This document shows positions 25,532 through 33,953 of a DNA stretch of 64,000 nt, one piece after another. The notes below the pieces were generated by a model, which ran no database searches, was not told the DNA's origin, and was given only the letters and a program-made list of their open reading frames with translations. The DNA comes from an uncultured Marinoscillum sp. (GTDB lineage Bacteria; Bacteroidota; Bacteroidia; Cytophagales; MED-G16). Position 1 is the first letter of the stretch; each line of letters begins with the position of its first letter. The DNA lies in the NCBI GenBank assembly GCA_902633975.1, contig CACPHX010000002.1, forward strand, positions 62,001-126,000, in the 5' to 3' direction. Both the position numbers and the translations under genes were made by a program.

Positions 25532-27265
25532 CTATTTTTTATTTTTATTCTGCCTTGATTTCATTGCTTCATCAAGTCTTATTTGAAAACTTGATTTTTT
25601 TGAATTTATATTCCTTTTCCTATTGAATTCAATTTCTTCTTTAATTTTTGATTCATCAACAAATCTTTTAAAAATATTCATTTGACCATATGTAGCAATG
25701 TTTGTAAGAAAGTAATAATAAGTTAGTCCTGAAGCAAAACTATTAAAGAAAAAAAGCATCATAACTGGTATGAAATACTGAAAATATTTCATCGGTCCAT
25801 CCATATTTGCTTGCATCTGCATATTAGTTTTATTCATAAGCATAATTGAGAATGCCATTAACAAGGTAAATAAACTTATGTGTGATCCATAAAACGGAAT
25901 TAAAAAAGGAAGATCGATTATAGAATCATAAGTTGAAAGATCAGATGCCCATAAAAAAGATTTTCCTCTAAATTCAATCATATTTGGAATAAAATAAAAA
26001 ACTGAGATAAGTATTGGCATCTGTAGTACTATTGGTAAACAACCACCTAATGGACTAACTCCAGTTTTTTGATACAATTCCATTGTTTCTGCTTGAGATT
26101 TTTGCATGTCACCGTCGTGTTTTTCTCTTATTGACTGAATCTCAGGATTGAGAACTTTCATTTTTGCCATTGATATGTGAGACTTGTAAGTGAGAGGAGT
26201 AATAATTAGCCTAATAACAATTACCATTAATAAAATAATTAATCCATAATTTGATGTAAAATTTTTTAAGAAATTAAATATTGGTATAAGAAAGTATTTA
26301 TTGAATGCTCTTACACCTATAGTTTCAAATCCCAGATAGATATTTTTATCAAAATCCGTAGATATTTTATCTAATATTTTATAATCATTTGGACCAAAAT
26401 AATAATCTACGCTGAATGAATTATTATTTAAAAGAATTTTAGATTCAATAACGAAATCTTTTACAAACTCATCATTTTCAATATGATTGGATTTTAACTT
26501 TGTATCATAAAATAAGTCGTTACTTATCAGCGATGAATTAAAGTATTGTTGTTTAATTGAAATCCATTTCAATGGATCATTTATCTCAATAGACTCATTA
26601 TCTGTCGAAGGATAGTCTAGGTAATCAAAGTTTTCTTTATCATCAAGGTAGTTTATTGTTGACTGGTTTTTTTCATTATAAGTGTTTAGTTCATGGTGTA
26701 ATGGTTTATTATTCCAGGTTATATTTAAAAATTCTGATTTATTGAAACCTTCATTTAGTATTACGCTATTATTTATTAAATAAGAATTTTTATTAATATC
26801 GTATGTTATTGTTATTTTATTTCCATTATTAGAAAGAGAGGTGAATCTTAATTTTTGGTAGTCTGAATTATTAGTAATATCATACTCAAAAATGATATTG
26901 TTAAAATTGATATTTTCATCAGGATAATAATAATTTATTTTACTTTCACTCCCATCATATAGGTGAACATTTTCAGATTTATTATTTACGTATTTTTTTA
27001 AATAAACATTTTCAATTACACCTCCCTTTGAGTTAAAATCTACTATTAAATTATCGTTTTCTAAATTAATTATTTCTCCTTTTTCATCATATGGAAATTC
27101 TTTATCTTGTAATTTTGACACTGGTACATTTTCTTCAATGATTTTAATTCTATCTTCTTGGCTAACAATTTTTTCATCTACTGGCTGATTAGGTAGAAAG
27201 AAACCATAGTATACAAAAATTAAAAGCATAATTAATATAAAGCCTATATACCTGTCTCTATCCAT
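25532..27265 (-). CDS. yidC: membrane protein insertase YidC
   Basis: A 577-residue insertase. TM1 is at about residues 5-23, a ~300-residue periplasmic beta domain follows, then the conserved five-helix core from about 345: NYGLIILLMVIVIRLIITPLTYK with the cytoplasmic hairpin SMAKMKVLNPEIQSIREKH, QKTGVSPLGGCLPIVLQMPILISVF, and LTYYYFLTNIATYGQM. The hydrophilic-groove Arg is in VIRLIIT. The C-terminus is basic (KSRQNKNKK). It overlaps the pyrG 3' end by 8 bases and precedes parA by 3 bases. Confidence 0.98.
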   Translation of the reverse strand: MDRDRYIGFILIMLLIFVYYGFFLPNQPVDEKIVSQEDRIKIIEENVPVSKLQDKEFPYDEKGEIINLENDNLIVDFNSKGGVIENVYLKKYVNNKSENVHLYDGSESKINYYYPDENINFNNIIFEYDITNNSDYQKLRFTSLSNNGNKITITYDINKNSYLINNSVILNEGFNKSEFLNITWNNKPLHHELNTYNEKNQSTINYLDDKENFDYLDYPSTDNESIEINDPLKWISIKQQYFNSSLISNDLFYDTKLKSNHIENDEFVKDFVIESKILLNNNSFSVDYYFGPNDYKILDKISTDFDKNIYLGFETIGVRAFNKYFLIPIFNFLKNFTSNYGLIILLMVIVIRLIITPLTYKSHISMAKMKVLNPEIQSIREKHDGDMQKSQAETMELYQKTGVSPLGGCLPIVLQMPILISVFYFIPNMIEFRGKSFLWASDLSTYDSIIDLPFLIPFYGSHISLFTLLMAFSIMLMNKTNMQMQANMDGPMKYFQYFIPVMMLFFFNSFASGLTYYYFLTNIATYGQMNIFKRFVDESKIKEEIEFNRKRNINSKKSSFQIRLDEAMKSRQNKNKK

Positions 27266-28865
27266 TTTTTATTGATTTTATTTTTGATACGAAGCTTAGA
27301 AATAAAGGATGAGGTTTTAAAACTCTACTCTTATATTCAGGATGATATTGTGTCCCAACAAACCATGGATGATCATTTAACTCAATCACTTCAACTAGAT
27401 TAAGCTTTTTATTTATCCCAGTTGTCTTCATTCCATTTTCATTAAATTCATTTTTAAAAAGATTATTAAATTCATACCTATGTCTATGTCTTTCCTCAAT
27501 TTTTTCCATTTTATATGCCTTTCTAACAATTGAATTTTTTGAAAGTTTGCATCTATATGATCCTAGTCGCATTGTACCTCCCTTATTAACTACTTTTTTT
27601 TGTTTTTCCATTAAATCTATAATTGGATAATCAGTGTTTTTATCAAATTCTCTAGAATTAGCTGTTTTTTTATTTAAAATATTTCTACTAAATTCTATAC
27701 ATGCACATTGCATACCAAGACATATTCCAAAAAAAGGAATATTATTTTCCCTGACATATTTTATTGCTGAAATTTTTCCCTCAATACCTCTTCTTCCAAA
27801 TCCAGGGGCTACTATAACACCATCAATATTAGATAATTTACTTTTCAAATTTTTATTGTTGATTTCCTCAGATAAAATCCATATAATTTCAACTCTTGAA
27901 TTAAGATTCGCTCCCGCATGAATTAATGATTCAGAAATTGATTTGTAGGCATCATGTAAGGACACATATTTACCAACAATTGCAATTTTCAATAAATTCT
28001 TTGATGAATGAAGATTATTTAGAAATTTTTTCCATCTACTTAATCTTAATGGCTTCTTCTTTTTAATTGCAAGTCCGTCTAAAACAATTGAATGTAATTT
28101 TTCCTCTCTCATAAGAACAGGAACATCATAGATTGATTTTGCGTCAATGGATTCTATAACAGAATTTTTAGATACGTTGCAAAATAGAGCTAATTTATTT
28201 TTTACTTCTCTAGATAGTTTGTGTTCACTTCTACAAACAAGAATATCTGGTTGAATTCCTGCCTCCAACATTTTTTTTACAGAGTGTTGAGTTGGTTTAG
28301 TCTTTAATTCACCTGAAGTTGAAAGGTATGGTATAAGTGTTAGATGAATATTTAAAAAGTTTTCTTTTTTTAAGTCTAATTTAGCTTGTCTAACAGCTTC
28401 AAAAAAGGGTAGTGATTCGATGTCTCCTATACATCCTCCAATCTCTGTTATGATAATTTCATACTCATTTTTTTTACCTATTTTATAAAAACTATTTTTA
28501 ATTTCGTCTGTGATGTGTGGAATGACCTGAACAGTTTTTCCAAGAAATTCACCTTTTCTTTCTTTGGAAATAACATTGTTATATATTCTTCCTGTAGTCA
28601 CATTATTATCTTGAGAGGTAGAAACTCCCAAAAATCTTTCATAGTGCCCTAGGTCTAAATCTGTTTCTGCACCATCTTTAGTGACGTAACACTCTCCGTG
28701 TTCATATGGACTCATCGTACCAGGGTCTATGTTAAGATATGGATCAAATTTTTGAATGGTAACTTTATAACCAACGGCCTTTAGGAGTAAGCCCAAGGAG
28801 GATGAAATTATTCCTTTTCCTAGTGATGAAGTCACTCCGCCCGTTACGAATATGTATTTTTTCAT
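27258..28865 (-). CDS. pyrG: CTP synthase
   Basis: A 535-residue two-domain enzyme making CTP from UTP, ATP and glutamine. The N-terminal synthase domain begins KYIFVTGGVTSSLGKGIISSSLGLLLK and contains KFDPYLNIDPGTMSPYEHGE and TEIGGCIGDIES. The C-terminal class I amidotransferase domain has the nucleophile Cys in FFGICLGMQCACIEF and the His/Glu pair in VGTQYHPEYKS. Length is normal. It is the first gene of the long minus-strand run pyrG-yidC-parA-parB-DUF5683-lepB and is divergent from cca across 116 bases that contain an AT-rich inverted repeat. Confidence 0.98.
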   Translation of the reverse strand: MKKYIFVTGGVTSSLGKGIISSSLGLLLKAVGYKVTIQKFDPYLNIDPGTMSPYEHGECYVTKDGAETDLDLGHYERFLGVSTSQDNNVTTGRIYNNVISKERKGEFLGKTVQVIPHITDEIKNSFYKIGKKNEYEIIITEIGGCIGDIESLPFFEAVRQAKLDLKKENFLNIHLTLIPYLSTSGELKTKPTQHSVKKMLEAGIQPDILVCRSEHKLSREVKNKLALFCNVSKNSVIESIDAKSIYDVPVLMREEKLHSIVLDGLAIKKKKPLRLSRWKKFLNNLHSSKNLLKIAIVGKYVSLHDAYKSISESLIHAGANLNSRVEIIWILSEEINNKNLKSKLSNIDGVIVAPGFGRRGIEGKISAIKYVRENNIPFFGICLGMQCACIEFSRNILNKKTANSREFDKNTDYPIIDLMEKQKKVVNKGGTMRLGSYRCKLSKNSIVRKAYKMEKIEERHRHRYEFNNLFKNEFNENGMKTTGINKKLNLVEVIELNDHPWFVGTQYHPEYKSRVLKPHPLFLSFVSKIKSIKNG

Positions 28866-28893
28866 TATATCTTTTGAATCTCTTGTAACGGGA

Positions 28894-28928
28894 TATAAAA
28901 CTACTATAAATTATTATAAAGTTTTATA
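28894..28928. repeat. AT-rich inverted repeat between pyrG and cca
   Basis: TATAAAACT (28894-28902) and its complement AGTTTTATA (28920-28928) flank 17 bases that can themselves pair through an inner TATAA/TTATA. In the pyrG/cca divergent gap it could be an operator or simply an AT-rich coincidence. It has no T tract of the kind needed for a terminator of either gene. Confidence 0.35.
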
Positions 28929-28958
28929 ATTTTTTATTTTATTAAGATGAATTAACAA

Positions 28959-28966
28959 TAATTTTG
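28959..28966 (+). promoter_or_regulatory. TAnnTTTG -7 box for cca
   Basis: TAATTTTG is a perfect Bacteroidota -7 match, ending 15 bases before the cca ATG, so the 5' leader would be about 10 bases. I see no TTG at the -33 distance. Confidence 0.5.
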
Positions 28967-28981
28967 TAATACTAATTCGAA

Positions 28982-30403
28982 ATGAACTTAAAAGATAAAT
29001 TAAAATATATAAGTCATATAGAAACTATTAGAAGAGAGGTTTCAAAAATAAATATTGAATCTTATTTAGTTGGAGGATTTGTACGTGATTTAATAATAGG
29101 TAAAGAAGGAAAAGACATTGATATTATGACTATTGGTGATCCTTTCGACCTGGTTAACAACCTATCTAAATTAAAAGGTTTTTCAAAAGTTTCATTTTAT
29201 AAAAATTATGGAACAGCTTCCATAAAGAATAATGATTATGATTTAGAATTTGTTGGAGCAAGAAAAGAATCTTACACTTCTAACTCTAGAAATCCGATTG
29301 TTACCTCGGGCTTATTTGATGATGATATGAATAGAAGAGATTTTACTATAAACGCAATATGTATATCTCTTAACAAAGATTATGGAAATGTAATTGATAA
29401 ATTTTCTGGAATCGTTGATATTAAAAATAAAATTATAAAAACATGTGACGAACCTATAAAGACTTTTTCTGATGATCCACTGAGAATGATTAGAGCAATT
29501 AGATTTGCATCACAGTTTGATTTTGATATTGAAGAAAAAACATTTGCATCAATTATTCAAAACGTAAAAAGAATTGAAATTATCAGTAAAGAACGCATTT
29601 CAAATGAGTTAAATAAGATTATTTTATCTAAAAAACCATCTTATGGATTTAAATTATTATACTCATCAGGTCTATTGAAAATGATTTTTCCTGAGATGAA
29701 CAACCTTCAAGGAGTTGAAAAAGTTAATAATCATTCACATAAAGATAATTTTTATCACACTTTAGAGGTACTTGATAATATTTCTCAAACCTCAAACTCT
29801 TTATGGTTAAGGTGGGCAGCTATATTACATGATATTGCCAAACCACAAACTAAAAGGTATAGCGAAAAAGTTGGTTGGACATTTCATGGTCATGAAGATT
29901 TGGGATCAAAGTTAGTACCAAAAATTTTCAAACGCTTAAAACTCCCACAAGATGAAAAAATGAAATATGTCTCAAAATTGGTAAAATTACATTTAAGACC
30001 AATTTCACTTGTAAAAGATCATATTACAGATTCTGCAGTAAGAAGACTATTATATGAAGCAGGTGACGATATTGATGATTTAATGAAATTATGTAGGGCA
30101 GATATCACAACCAAAAACACTGAAAAAGCTAAAAGATATCTTAAGAATTTTGATGTAGTTGAGAAAAAAATGAAAACTGTTGAGGAATCAGATAAAGTAA
30201 AAAACTTTCAACCACCTATTTCTGGACAAGAAATTATTGATATTTTTGCAATTAAACCATCAAAAATGATTGGAGAATTAAAAAATGAAATAAAAAATCA
30301 AATTTTAGATGGTAAAATTAAAAATAATAAAGAAGAAGCACTTGAGCTTTTAATTAGATTAGGTAAATCTCACGGTTTGAAAACTATAAATTTAAAAAAA
30401 TGA
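28982..30403 (+). CDS. cca: CCA tRNA nucleotidyltransferase with HD domain
   Basis: A 473-residue class II nucleotidyltransferase. The head motif LVGGFVRDLIIGKEGKDIDI (residues about 29-48) has GG and DxD. RRDFTINAICISL and DDPLRMIRAIRFASQF follow, then an HD phosphohydrolase domain with LHDIAKPQT and FHGHEDLGSKL (about 285-315). It adds CCA to tRNA 3' ends. Both tRNA genes in this window lack an encoded CCA, so this enzyme should be essential. Its stop overlaps the next gene by 4 bases (ATGA). Confidence 0.96.
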   Translation: MNLKDKLKYISHIETIRREVSKINIESYLVGGFVRDLIIGKEGKDIDIMTIGDPFDLVNNLSKLKGFSKVSFYKNYGTASIKNNDYDLEFVGARKESYTSNSRNPIVTSGLFDDDMNRRDFTINAICISLNKDYGNVIDKFSGIVDIKNKIIKTCDEPIKTFSDDPLRMIRAIRFASQFDFDIEEKTFASIIQNVKRIEIISKERISNELNKIILSKKPSYGFKLLYSSGLLKMIFPEMNNLQGVEKVNNHSHKDNFYHTLEVLDNISQTSNSLWLRWAAILHDIAKPQTKRYSEKVGWTFHGHEDLGSKLVPKIFKRLKLPQDEKMKYVSKLVKLHLRPISLVKDHITDSAVRRLLYEAGDDIDDLMKLCRADITTKNTEKAKRYLKNFDVVEKKMKTVEESDKVKNFQPPISGQEIIDIFAIKPSKMIGELKNEIKNQILDGKIKNNKEEALELLIRLGKSHGLKTINLKK

Positions 30404-31068
30404 AAAAGATTATATTTTTTGTCTTATTATCATCTCTAGTTATGTTCAATTCTTATTCTCAAATAAGCGAATTTGATTTACAAAACTCTATATATAAAAA
30501 AGCTAAATCTTATAACGATCCATCTGTTGCAATCAATTCTTTATATAAGATGATAGCTATTCAACCTGAAAATGTATTGTTAAAAGACTCATTAATGAGA
30601 GAATATTTAACAATATCACAGTGGGCTCCTTCTTACATGATTTCTAGAGAAATTTTAGCATTGCAACCAAATAATCTATTTGCATTAGAAGTATCTTGTA
30701 TATCACTTCAAAACCTAGGGCTAAAACAACAAGCATTGAACGAGTATGAGTCCTTATATCTTAAATCTGACAGAATTGATGTTTTGTATACAATTTCATT
30801 TCTACAATTTGAATTAAAAAATTTTACAGAAAGCCTTACTAATTTAGATATTTTAATAAATAATTCTGAAACTGAAGGAATGTCCGTATCTGTATCAAAA
30901 AGTGATAATTCAGTTCAAGAAGTTTTAATCAGAGCTCAGTTAAATTATCTTAAGGGACTAATATATCTAGAACAGAGTAAAAACGAAGATGCAAAAAAGT
31001 ATTTTAATATAGCTTTAACTATATCTCCTGATTTTCAAAATGCTATAGATAGATTAAAATCTATATAG
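30400..31068 (+). CDS. exported TPR-repeat protein
   Basis: A 222-residue protein. The signal peptide is KKIIFFVLLSSLVMFNSYSQ (residues 2-21). At least four tetratricopeptide-like helical pairs follow, e.g. NVLLKDSLMREYLTISQW, NNLFALEVSCISLQNLGLKQ, LNYLKGLIYLEQSKNEDAKKYF and the final NIALTISPDFQNAIDRLKSI. It is probably a periplasmic scaffold of unknown partner. It is coupled to cca by a 4-base overlap, and its last 8 bases overlap the 3' end of the convergent, frameshifted ftsE. Confidence 0.85.
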   Translation: MKKIIFFVLLSSLVMFNSYSQISEFDLQNSIYKKAKSYNDPSVAINSLYKMIAIQPENVLLKDSLMREYLTISQWAPSYMISREILALQPNNLFALEVSCISLQNLGLKQQALNEYESLYLKSDRIDVLYTISFLQFELKNFTESLTNLDILINNSETEGMSVSVSKSDNSVQEVLIRAQLNYLKGLIYLEQSKNEDAKKYFNIALTISPDFQNAIDRLKSI

Positions 31069-31739
31069 TTGCCTCTTTCAGGTATCCATTTTCACATTTG
31101 AAAATCCTTTTTTTGTATTTCTTGATGAGGTTATAATTATGCGTTGTCATTATAATACTAGTTCCTGACTTATTTATATTTAGTAGTAATTGTAATATTT
31201 TTTCAGCTACAAGAGGATCCAGATTTCCAGTTGGTTCATCTGCAATAATTAATTTTGGATTATTAACTATAGCACGAGCTATTACTAGTCTTTGTTGTTC
31301 ACCACCAGATAATTCAAATGGGTAACTGTTTTTTTTTATTATCTAGACCTACTTTTTCAAGAAGTTGGATTATTCTGTTATTGATTTTTTTTTCATCATT
31401 CCAGCCAGTTGAAGTCATTACAAATTTTATATTTTCGTATGCATTTCTATCTTGAAATAATTGGAAGTCTTGAAAAATTATACCAATCTTTCTTCTTAGG
31501 TATGGCAATTGATTTCTTTTAATCTTGGAGATATCCTGTCCATCAACAATAATTTTACCCATTTTAAGTGGAATATCACTATAAATAGTTCTTAGAAGAG
31601 AACTTTTTCCGCTACCTGTTTCACCAATGATGTAAACAAATTCTCCAATGTTAAGTTTAAAGTTAACATTATTCAATATTGTTTTAAAGTGATGAAAAAT
31701 AGTTGCATCTTCAATGTTTAGAATTTGATTATAACTCAT
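31061..31739 (-). pseudogene. ftsE: FtsE-type ABC ATPase, frameshifted at an A9 tract
   Basis: Cell-division ATPase partner of FtsX. The first part (31739-31314) has Walker A IGETGSGKSSLLRTIY and the Q-loop GIIFQDFQLFQDRNAYEN, but runs into TGA at codon 142. Directly after a run of nine A (T at 31329-31337) the other frame continues perfectly as NSYPFELSGGEQQRLVIAR, IIADEPTGNLDP (Walker B), IIMTTHNY and the stop at 31063-31061. With one A removed (A8) the gene encodes 225 residues, the normal FtsE length. The downstream part has no further damage, so this is a sequencing error, a very recent mutation, or a site read through by polymerase slippage. The start overlaps the stop of the small upstream gene (ATGA). 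Confidence 0.9.
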
Positions 31740-31942
31740 TTAAGACTTAGTTTTTGAAGTTTTCCATATTCTAATTCATCGACATATTTGAGTATATCCT
31801 CATCAGAGGATTTGATACCATAACTCTTTAATTTATTTAGGGGTCTAGCAGCACTGAAATATTCTAACAAAATCATATTTTCATCCCTTAACTGAATAAA
31901 ATCTGGAATTTTTGCCTTTCCTTTTATTTTTATAATAAACAT
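31736..31942 (-). CDS. small conserved protein upstream of ftsE
   Basis: A 68-residue protein starting FIIKIKGKAKIPDFIQLRD and ending GKLQKLSLK. I recall close relatives upstream of ftsE in flavobacteria, often mislabelled fructose-6-phosphate aldolase; there is no aldolase fold in so short a chain. A longer frame would start at 31960, but that lies inside the SRP RNA gene, so the ATG at 31942 is preferred. Its stop overlaps the ftsE start, suggesting coupled expression. Function unknown. Confidence 0.75.
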   Translation of the reverse strand: MFIIKIKGKAKIPDFIQLRDENMILLEYFSAARPLNKLKSYGIKSSDEDILKYVDELEYGKLQKLSLK

Positions 31943-31955
31943 AATATACAAAAAT

Positions 31956-32045
31956 GGCAAACCAGTTTCGCACCGCTACAACCACTTACCCTTGCTTCCT
32001 TCCAGACCTGGGGGATTCAGTAGGAGCTGGTCGTACTAGCTTGCC
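31956..32045 (-). ncRNA. ffs: signal recognition particle RNA (small bacterial type)
   Basis: On the minus strand the sequence contains the conserved SRP domain IV (GGTCTGGAAGGAAGCAAGG) with GGAA tetraloop and asymmetric loop. The ends pair: 5' GGCAAGCTAG with 3' CTGGTTTGCC. The length is about 90 bases, the compact 4.5S-like form without Alu domain. The RNA binds Ffh to target membrane proteins. A T5 tract follows the closing stem and may end transcription 13 bases before the small gene. A -7-like box lies at 32050-32057. Confidence 0.95.
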
Positions 32046-32049
32046 ACAA

Positions 32050-32057
32050 TAAAATTA
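32050..32057 (-). promoter_or_regulatory. -7-like box for SRP RNA
   Basis: Minus-strand TAATTTTA matches TAnnTTTG at all positions but the last and lies 4 bases before the first paired base of the SRP RNA, the spacing expected for a start at the RNA 5' end. No -33 TTG is evident. Confidence 0.4.
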
Positions 32058-32106
32058 ATAAATAAACTAATGATTTCTTTTTTTTAATTATTTTAAATCA
32101 AATTTT

Positions 32107-32775
32107 ATGAGATACCTAATTTCTACTTTATTCTTTATATTAATAAATAACAATTTAATGTCACAAAATTCAATTTCTCTAGGTATAAAGTCTTCATATA
32201 ATAGCTCTAACATTAATTTTCATAATAATTTTTTTCCTCAAAATATAAAAACCTCGAATATTAATAACATAAACTTCTCATTGGTAACTGAAATTTTAAA
32301 TCAAAAGAAAACCGGAGTTAGAATTGAAATATCAAAATTAAAAAAGGGATGGGCATATGATGAGATAAACAATGTCAACAATACCTATTACAGTTCTGAA
32401 TTTGAATTTGTGAATGTGCCCTTTTTAATGAGTACGTATTTTGGTAAAAAGAATTTAAATTTAAATTTTGCATTAGGACCATTTGCTGAGTTTATGATTT
32501 CTGAAAATTCTGATAAAATAAAATCAAATTTTCCTGGTGAGCCATTTTACTTTGATAAGGGTAGAGATAATAAGTTTTCTTACGGACTAATGGCTGCTTG
32601 TGGCTTATCATACAGTATTAATGGGAATAAGTTACAAGTTTTAGTTAGTTATCAGTATAATTTTGATAATATTTTAGATATTGAAGTTAAAAATCAAAAT
32701 ATACCTGATATATCAAATTTTAACACTTTATCAATTTCATTCGTATATTTGAATAATTTTATTAAAAAGCAATGA
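32107..32775 (+). CDS. outer-membrane beta-barrel protein
   Basis: A 222-residue protein with signal peptide (RYLISTLFFILINNNLMSQ) and a small-barrel pattern of alternating strands: ISLGIKSSYNSSNINF, INFSLVTEILNQKKTGVRIEIS, LNLNFALGPFAEFMIS, FSYGLMAACGLSYSI, LQVLVSYQYNFDNI, ending in FNTLSISFVYLNNFIKKQ. The family is the PorT-like/OMP_b-brl group, substrate unknown. It overlaps the start of alkB by 4 bases, so it is almost certainly co-expressed with the hydroxylase. A role in substrate entry would be a reasonable but untested guess. Confidence 0.75.
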   Translation: MRYLISTLFFILINNNLMSQNSISLGIKSSYNSSNINFHNNFFPQNIKTSNINNINFSLVTEILNQKKTGVRIEISKLKKGWAYDEINNVNNTYYSSEFEFVNVPFLMSTYFGKKNLNLNFALGPFAEFMISENSDKIKSNFPGEPFYFDKGRDNKFSYGLMAACGLSYSINGNKLQVLVSYQYNFDNILDIEVKNQNIPDISNFNTLSISFVYLNNFIKKQ

Positions 32776-33812
32776 ATTTTAAATTTTTAAAATACTTTCT
32801 TACGCTATCAATACCATTCTTGGCTTATGTTTCTTTTAACTCTACAGGAGTATTAACCTATGCTCCCATTTTAGAAGCTTTCTTATTAATTCCTTTACTA
32901 GAATTATTTTTTAAGCCATCTAGTAAAAATATAACTGAAGCTGAAGAAGAGATGTCTAAAAATGACATTTCGTATGACATTATCTTATATATGTTTATTC
33001 CGATTATTTATTTTCTTATATGGGAATTTTTAGTTTCTATGAAAGAACCTATCTCAACTGTTGATAAGATTGGACGAATTTTATCAATGGGTCTAATTTG
33101 TGGAGGTTTTGGTATAAATATAGCACATGAACTCGGTCATAGAAATACTAAATATGAGCAGTTTTTTTCTAAAGTGTTACTACTTCCTTCTCTTTACATG
33201 CATTTTTTTATTGAGCATAATAGAGGTCACCACAAAAGAGTCTCAACCATGGAGGATCCTTCATCTGCAAGATTTGGAGAAAATATTTTTTCCTTTTGGT
33301 TTAGAGCAGTTTCTTTTGGTTATCTCTCTGCGTGGAATTTAGAGAATTCTAGACTTAAGAGAAATAATAATAATATAATTTCCTTAAAGAATGAGATGTT
33401 GATATATCAGATAATACAAATTATATTTTTGTTTTCAATCTATTATGTCTTTGGGTTTGAGTTAATGTTATACTTTATCTGTTGTTCAGTTTTTGGTTTT
33501 CTATTACTTGAAACCGTCAACTATATTGAACATTATGGTCTCCAAAGAAATAAAAATGATAGAGGAAAATATGAAAGAGTGCAACCATTTCATTCTTGGA
33601 ATTCAAATCATCCAATTGGCAGAATTATGTTATTTGAGTTATCAAGACATTCAGATCATCATTTTAATGCATCTCGAAAATATCAAATTTTAAAAAATCA
33701 TAAAAATACTCCCGAAATGCCTACCGGATATCCTGGAATGATGATATTATCTCTCATACCACCCCTTTGGTTTTATGTAATGAATAATAGAGTTAAAAAA
33801 TTTATTCATTGA
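32772..33812 (+). CDS. alkB: alkane 1-monooxygenase-like membrane di-iron enzyme
   Basis: A 346-residue integral membrane non-haem di-iron oxygenase. The histidine boxes of AlkB are all present: HELGHR (His119, His123), HNRGHHKRVST (149-159), NYIEHYGL (near 250) and ELSRHSDHHFNASR (near 285). PFHSWNSNHPIG and TPEMPTGYPGM are also typical. It would hydroxylate n-alkanes or related alkyl chains at the terminus using rubredoxin. No rubredoxin or reductase gene lies nearby. Relative length is shorter than Pseudomonas AlkB (~400). It is coupled to the upstream barrel gene by a 4-base overlap. Its 3' end is followed at once by the trp leader region. Confidence 0.88.
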   Translation: MNFKFLKYFLTLSIPFLAYVSFNSTGVLTYAPILEAFLLIPLLELFFKPSSKNITEAEEEMSKNDISYDIILYMFIPIIYFLIWEFLVSMKEPISTVDKIGRILSMGLICGGFGINIAHELGHRNTKYEQFFSKVLLLPSLYMHFFIEHNRGHHKRVSTMEDPSSARFGENIFSFWFRAVSFGYLSAWNLENSRLKRNNNNIISLKNEMLIYQIIQIIFLFSIYYVFGFELMLYFICCSVFGFLLLETVNYIEHYGLQRNKNDRGKYERVQPFHSWNSNHPIGRIMLFELSRHSDHHFNASRKYQILKNHKNTPEMPTGYPGMMILSLIPPLWFYVMNNRVKKFIH

Positions 33813-33848
33813 TTTTGTTATTAATTTTATAGGCTATAATTTAGTTAT

Positions 33849-33893
33849 ATGTTATTGTTAAATACTTGGTGGTCATATTTTAACTCAATGTAA
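33849..33893 (+). CDS. trpL: trp operon leader peptide
   Basis: A 14-codon frame encoding MLLLNTWWSYFNSM, with adjacent Trp codons at 33867-33872, then TAA. It precedes an intrinsic terminator and the trp operon, so it is a classical attenuation leader. Region 1 (TCAAT, 33885-33889) can pair with region 2 (ATTGA, 33895-33899). Region 2, extended to 33896-33904 (TTGATAGCT), can instead pair with 33929-33936 (AGCCTCAA) as an antiterminator. A ribosome waiting at the Trp codons would cover region 1 and favour readthrough, while one reaching the stop codon would cover region 2 and allow termination. A possible promoter is TTTG at 33814-33817 with TAATTTAG at 33837-33844, though it leaves almost no 5' leader. 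Confidence 0.85.
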   Translation: MLLLNTWWSYFNSM

Positions 33894-33921
33894 GATTGAT
33901 AGCTAAAGTATTATTTAAATA

Positions 33922-33950
33922 AAACCCAAGCCTCAAGCTTGGGTTTTTTT
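33922..33950 (+). terminator. trp attenuator (intrinsic terminator)
   Basis: A perfect 10-base stem AAACCCAAGC (33922-33931) / GCTTGGGTTT (33937-33946), with loop CTCAA and a T7 tract (33944-33950). It ends 3 bases before the trpE ATG (33954). The 5' arm and loop overlap the segment that can pair with 33896-33904, which makes it switchable. It is the clearest intrinsic terminator I see in the window. Confidence 0.93.
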
Positions 33951-33953
33951 ATT

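Noticed and set aside
24746-28865. Replication origin or parS near parAB
   Set aside because: I saw no cluster of DnaA boxes and no palindromic parS-like site; parA-parB alone does not place the origin here.
31943-31960. Longer N-terminus for the small gene before ftsE
   Set aside because: The upstream ATG is within the closing stem of the SRP RNA, and conserved similarity begins at the ATG at 31942.
33939-33953. In-frame TTG as an earlier start of trpE
   Set aside because: It lies in the 3' arm of the attenuator stem and would add residues (MGFFI) not expected for TrpE; the ATG at 33954 fits.
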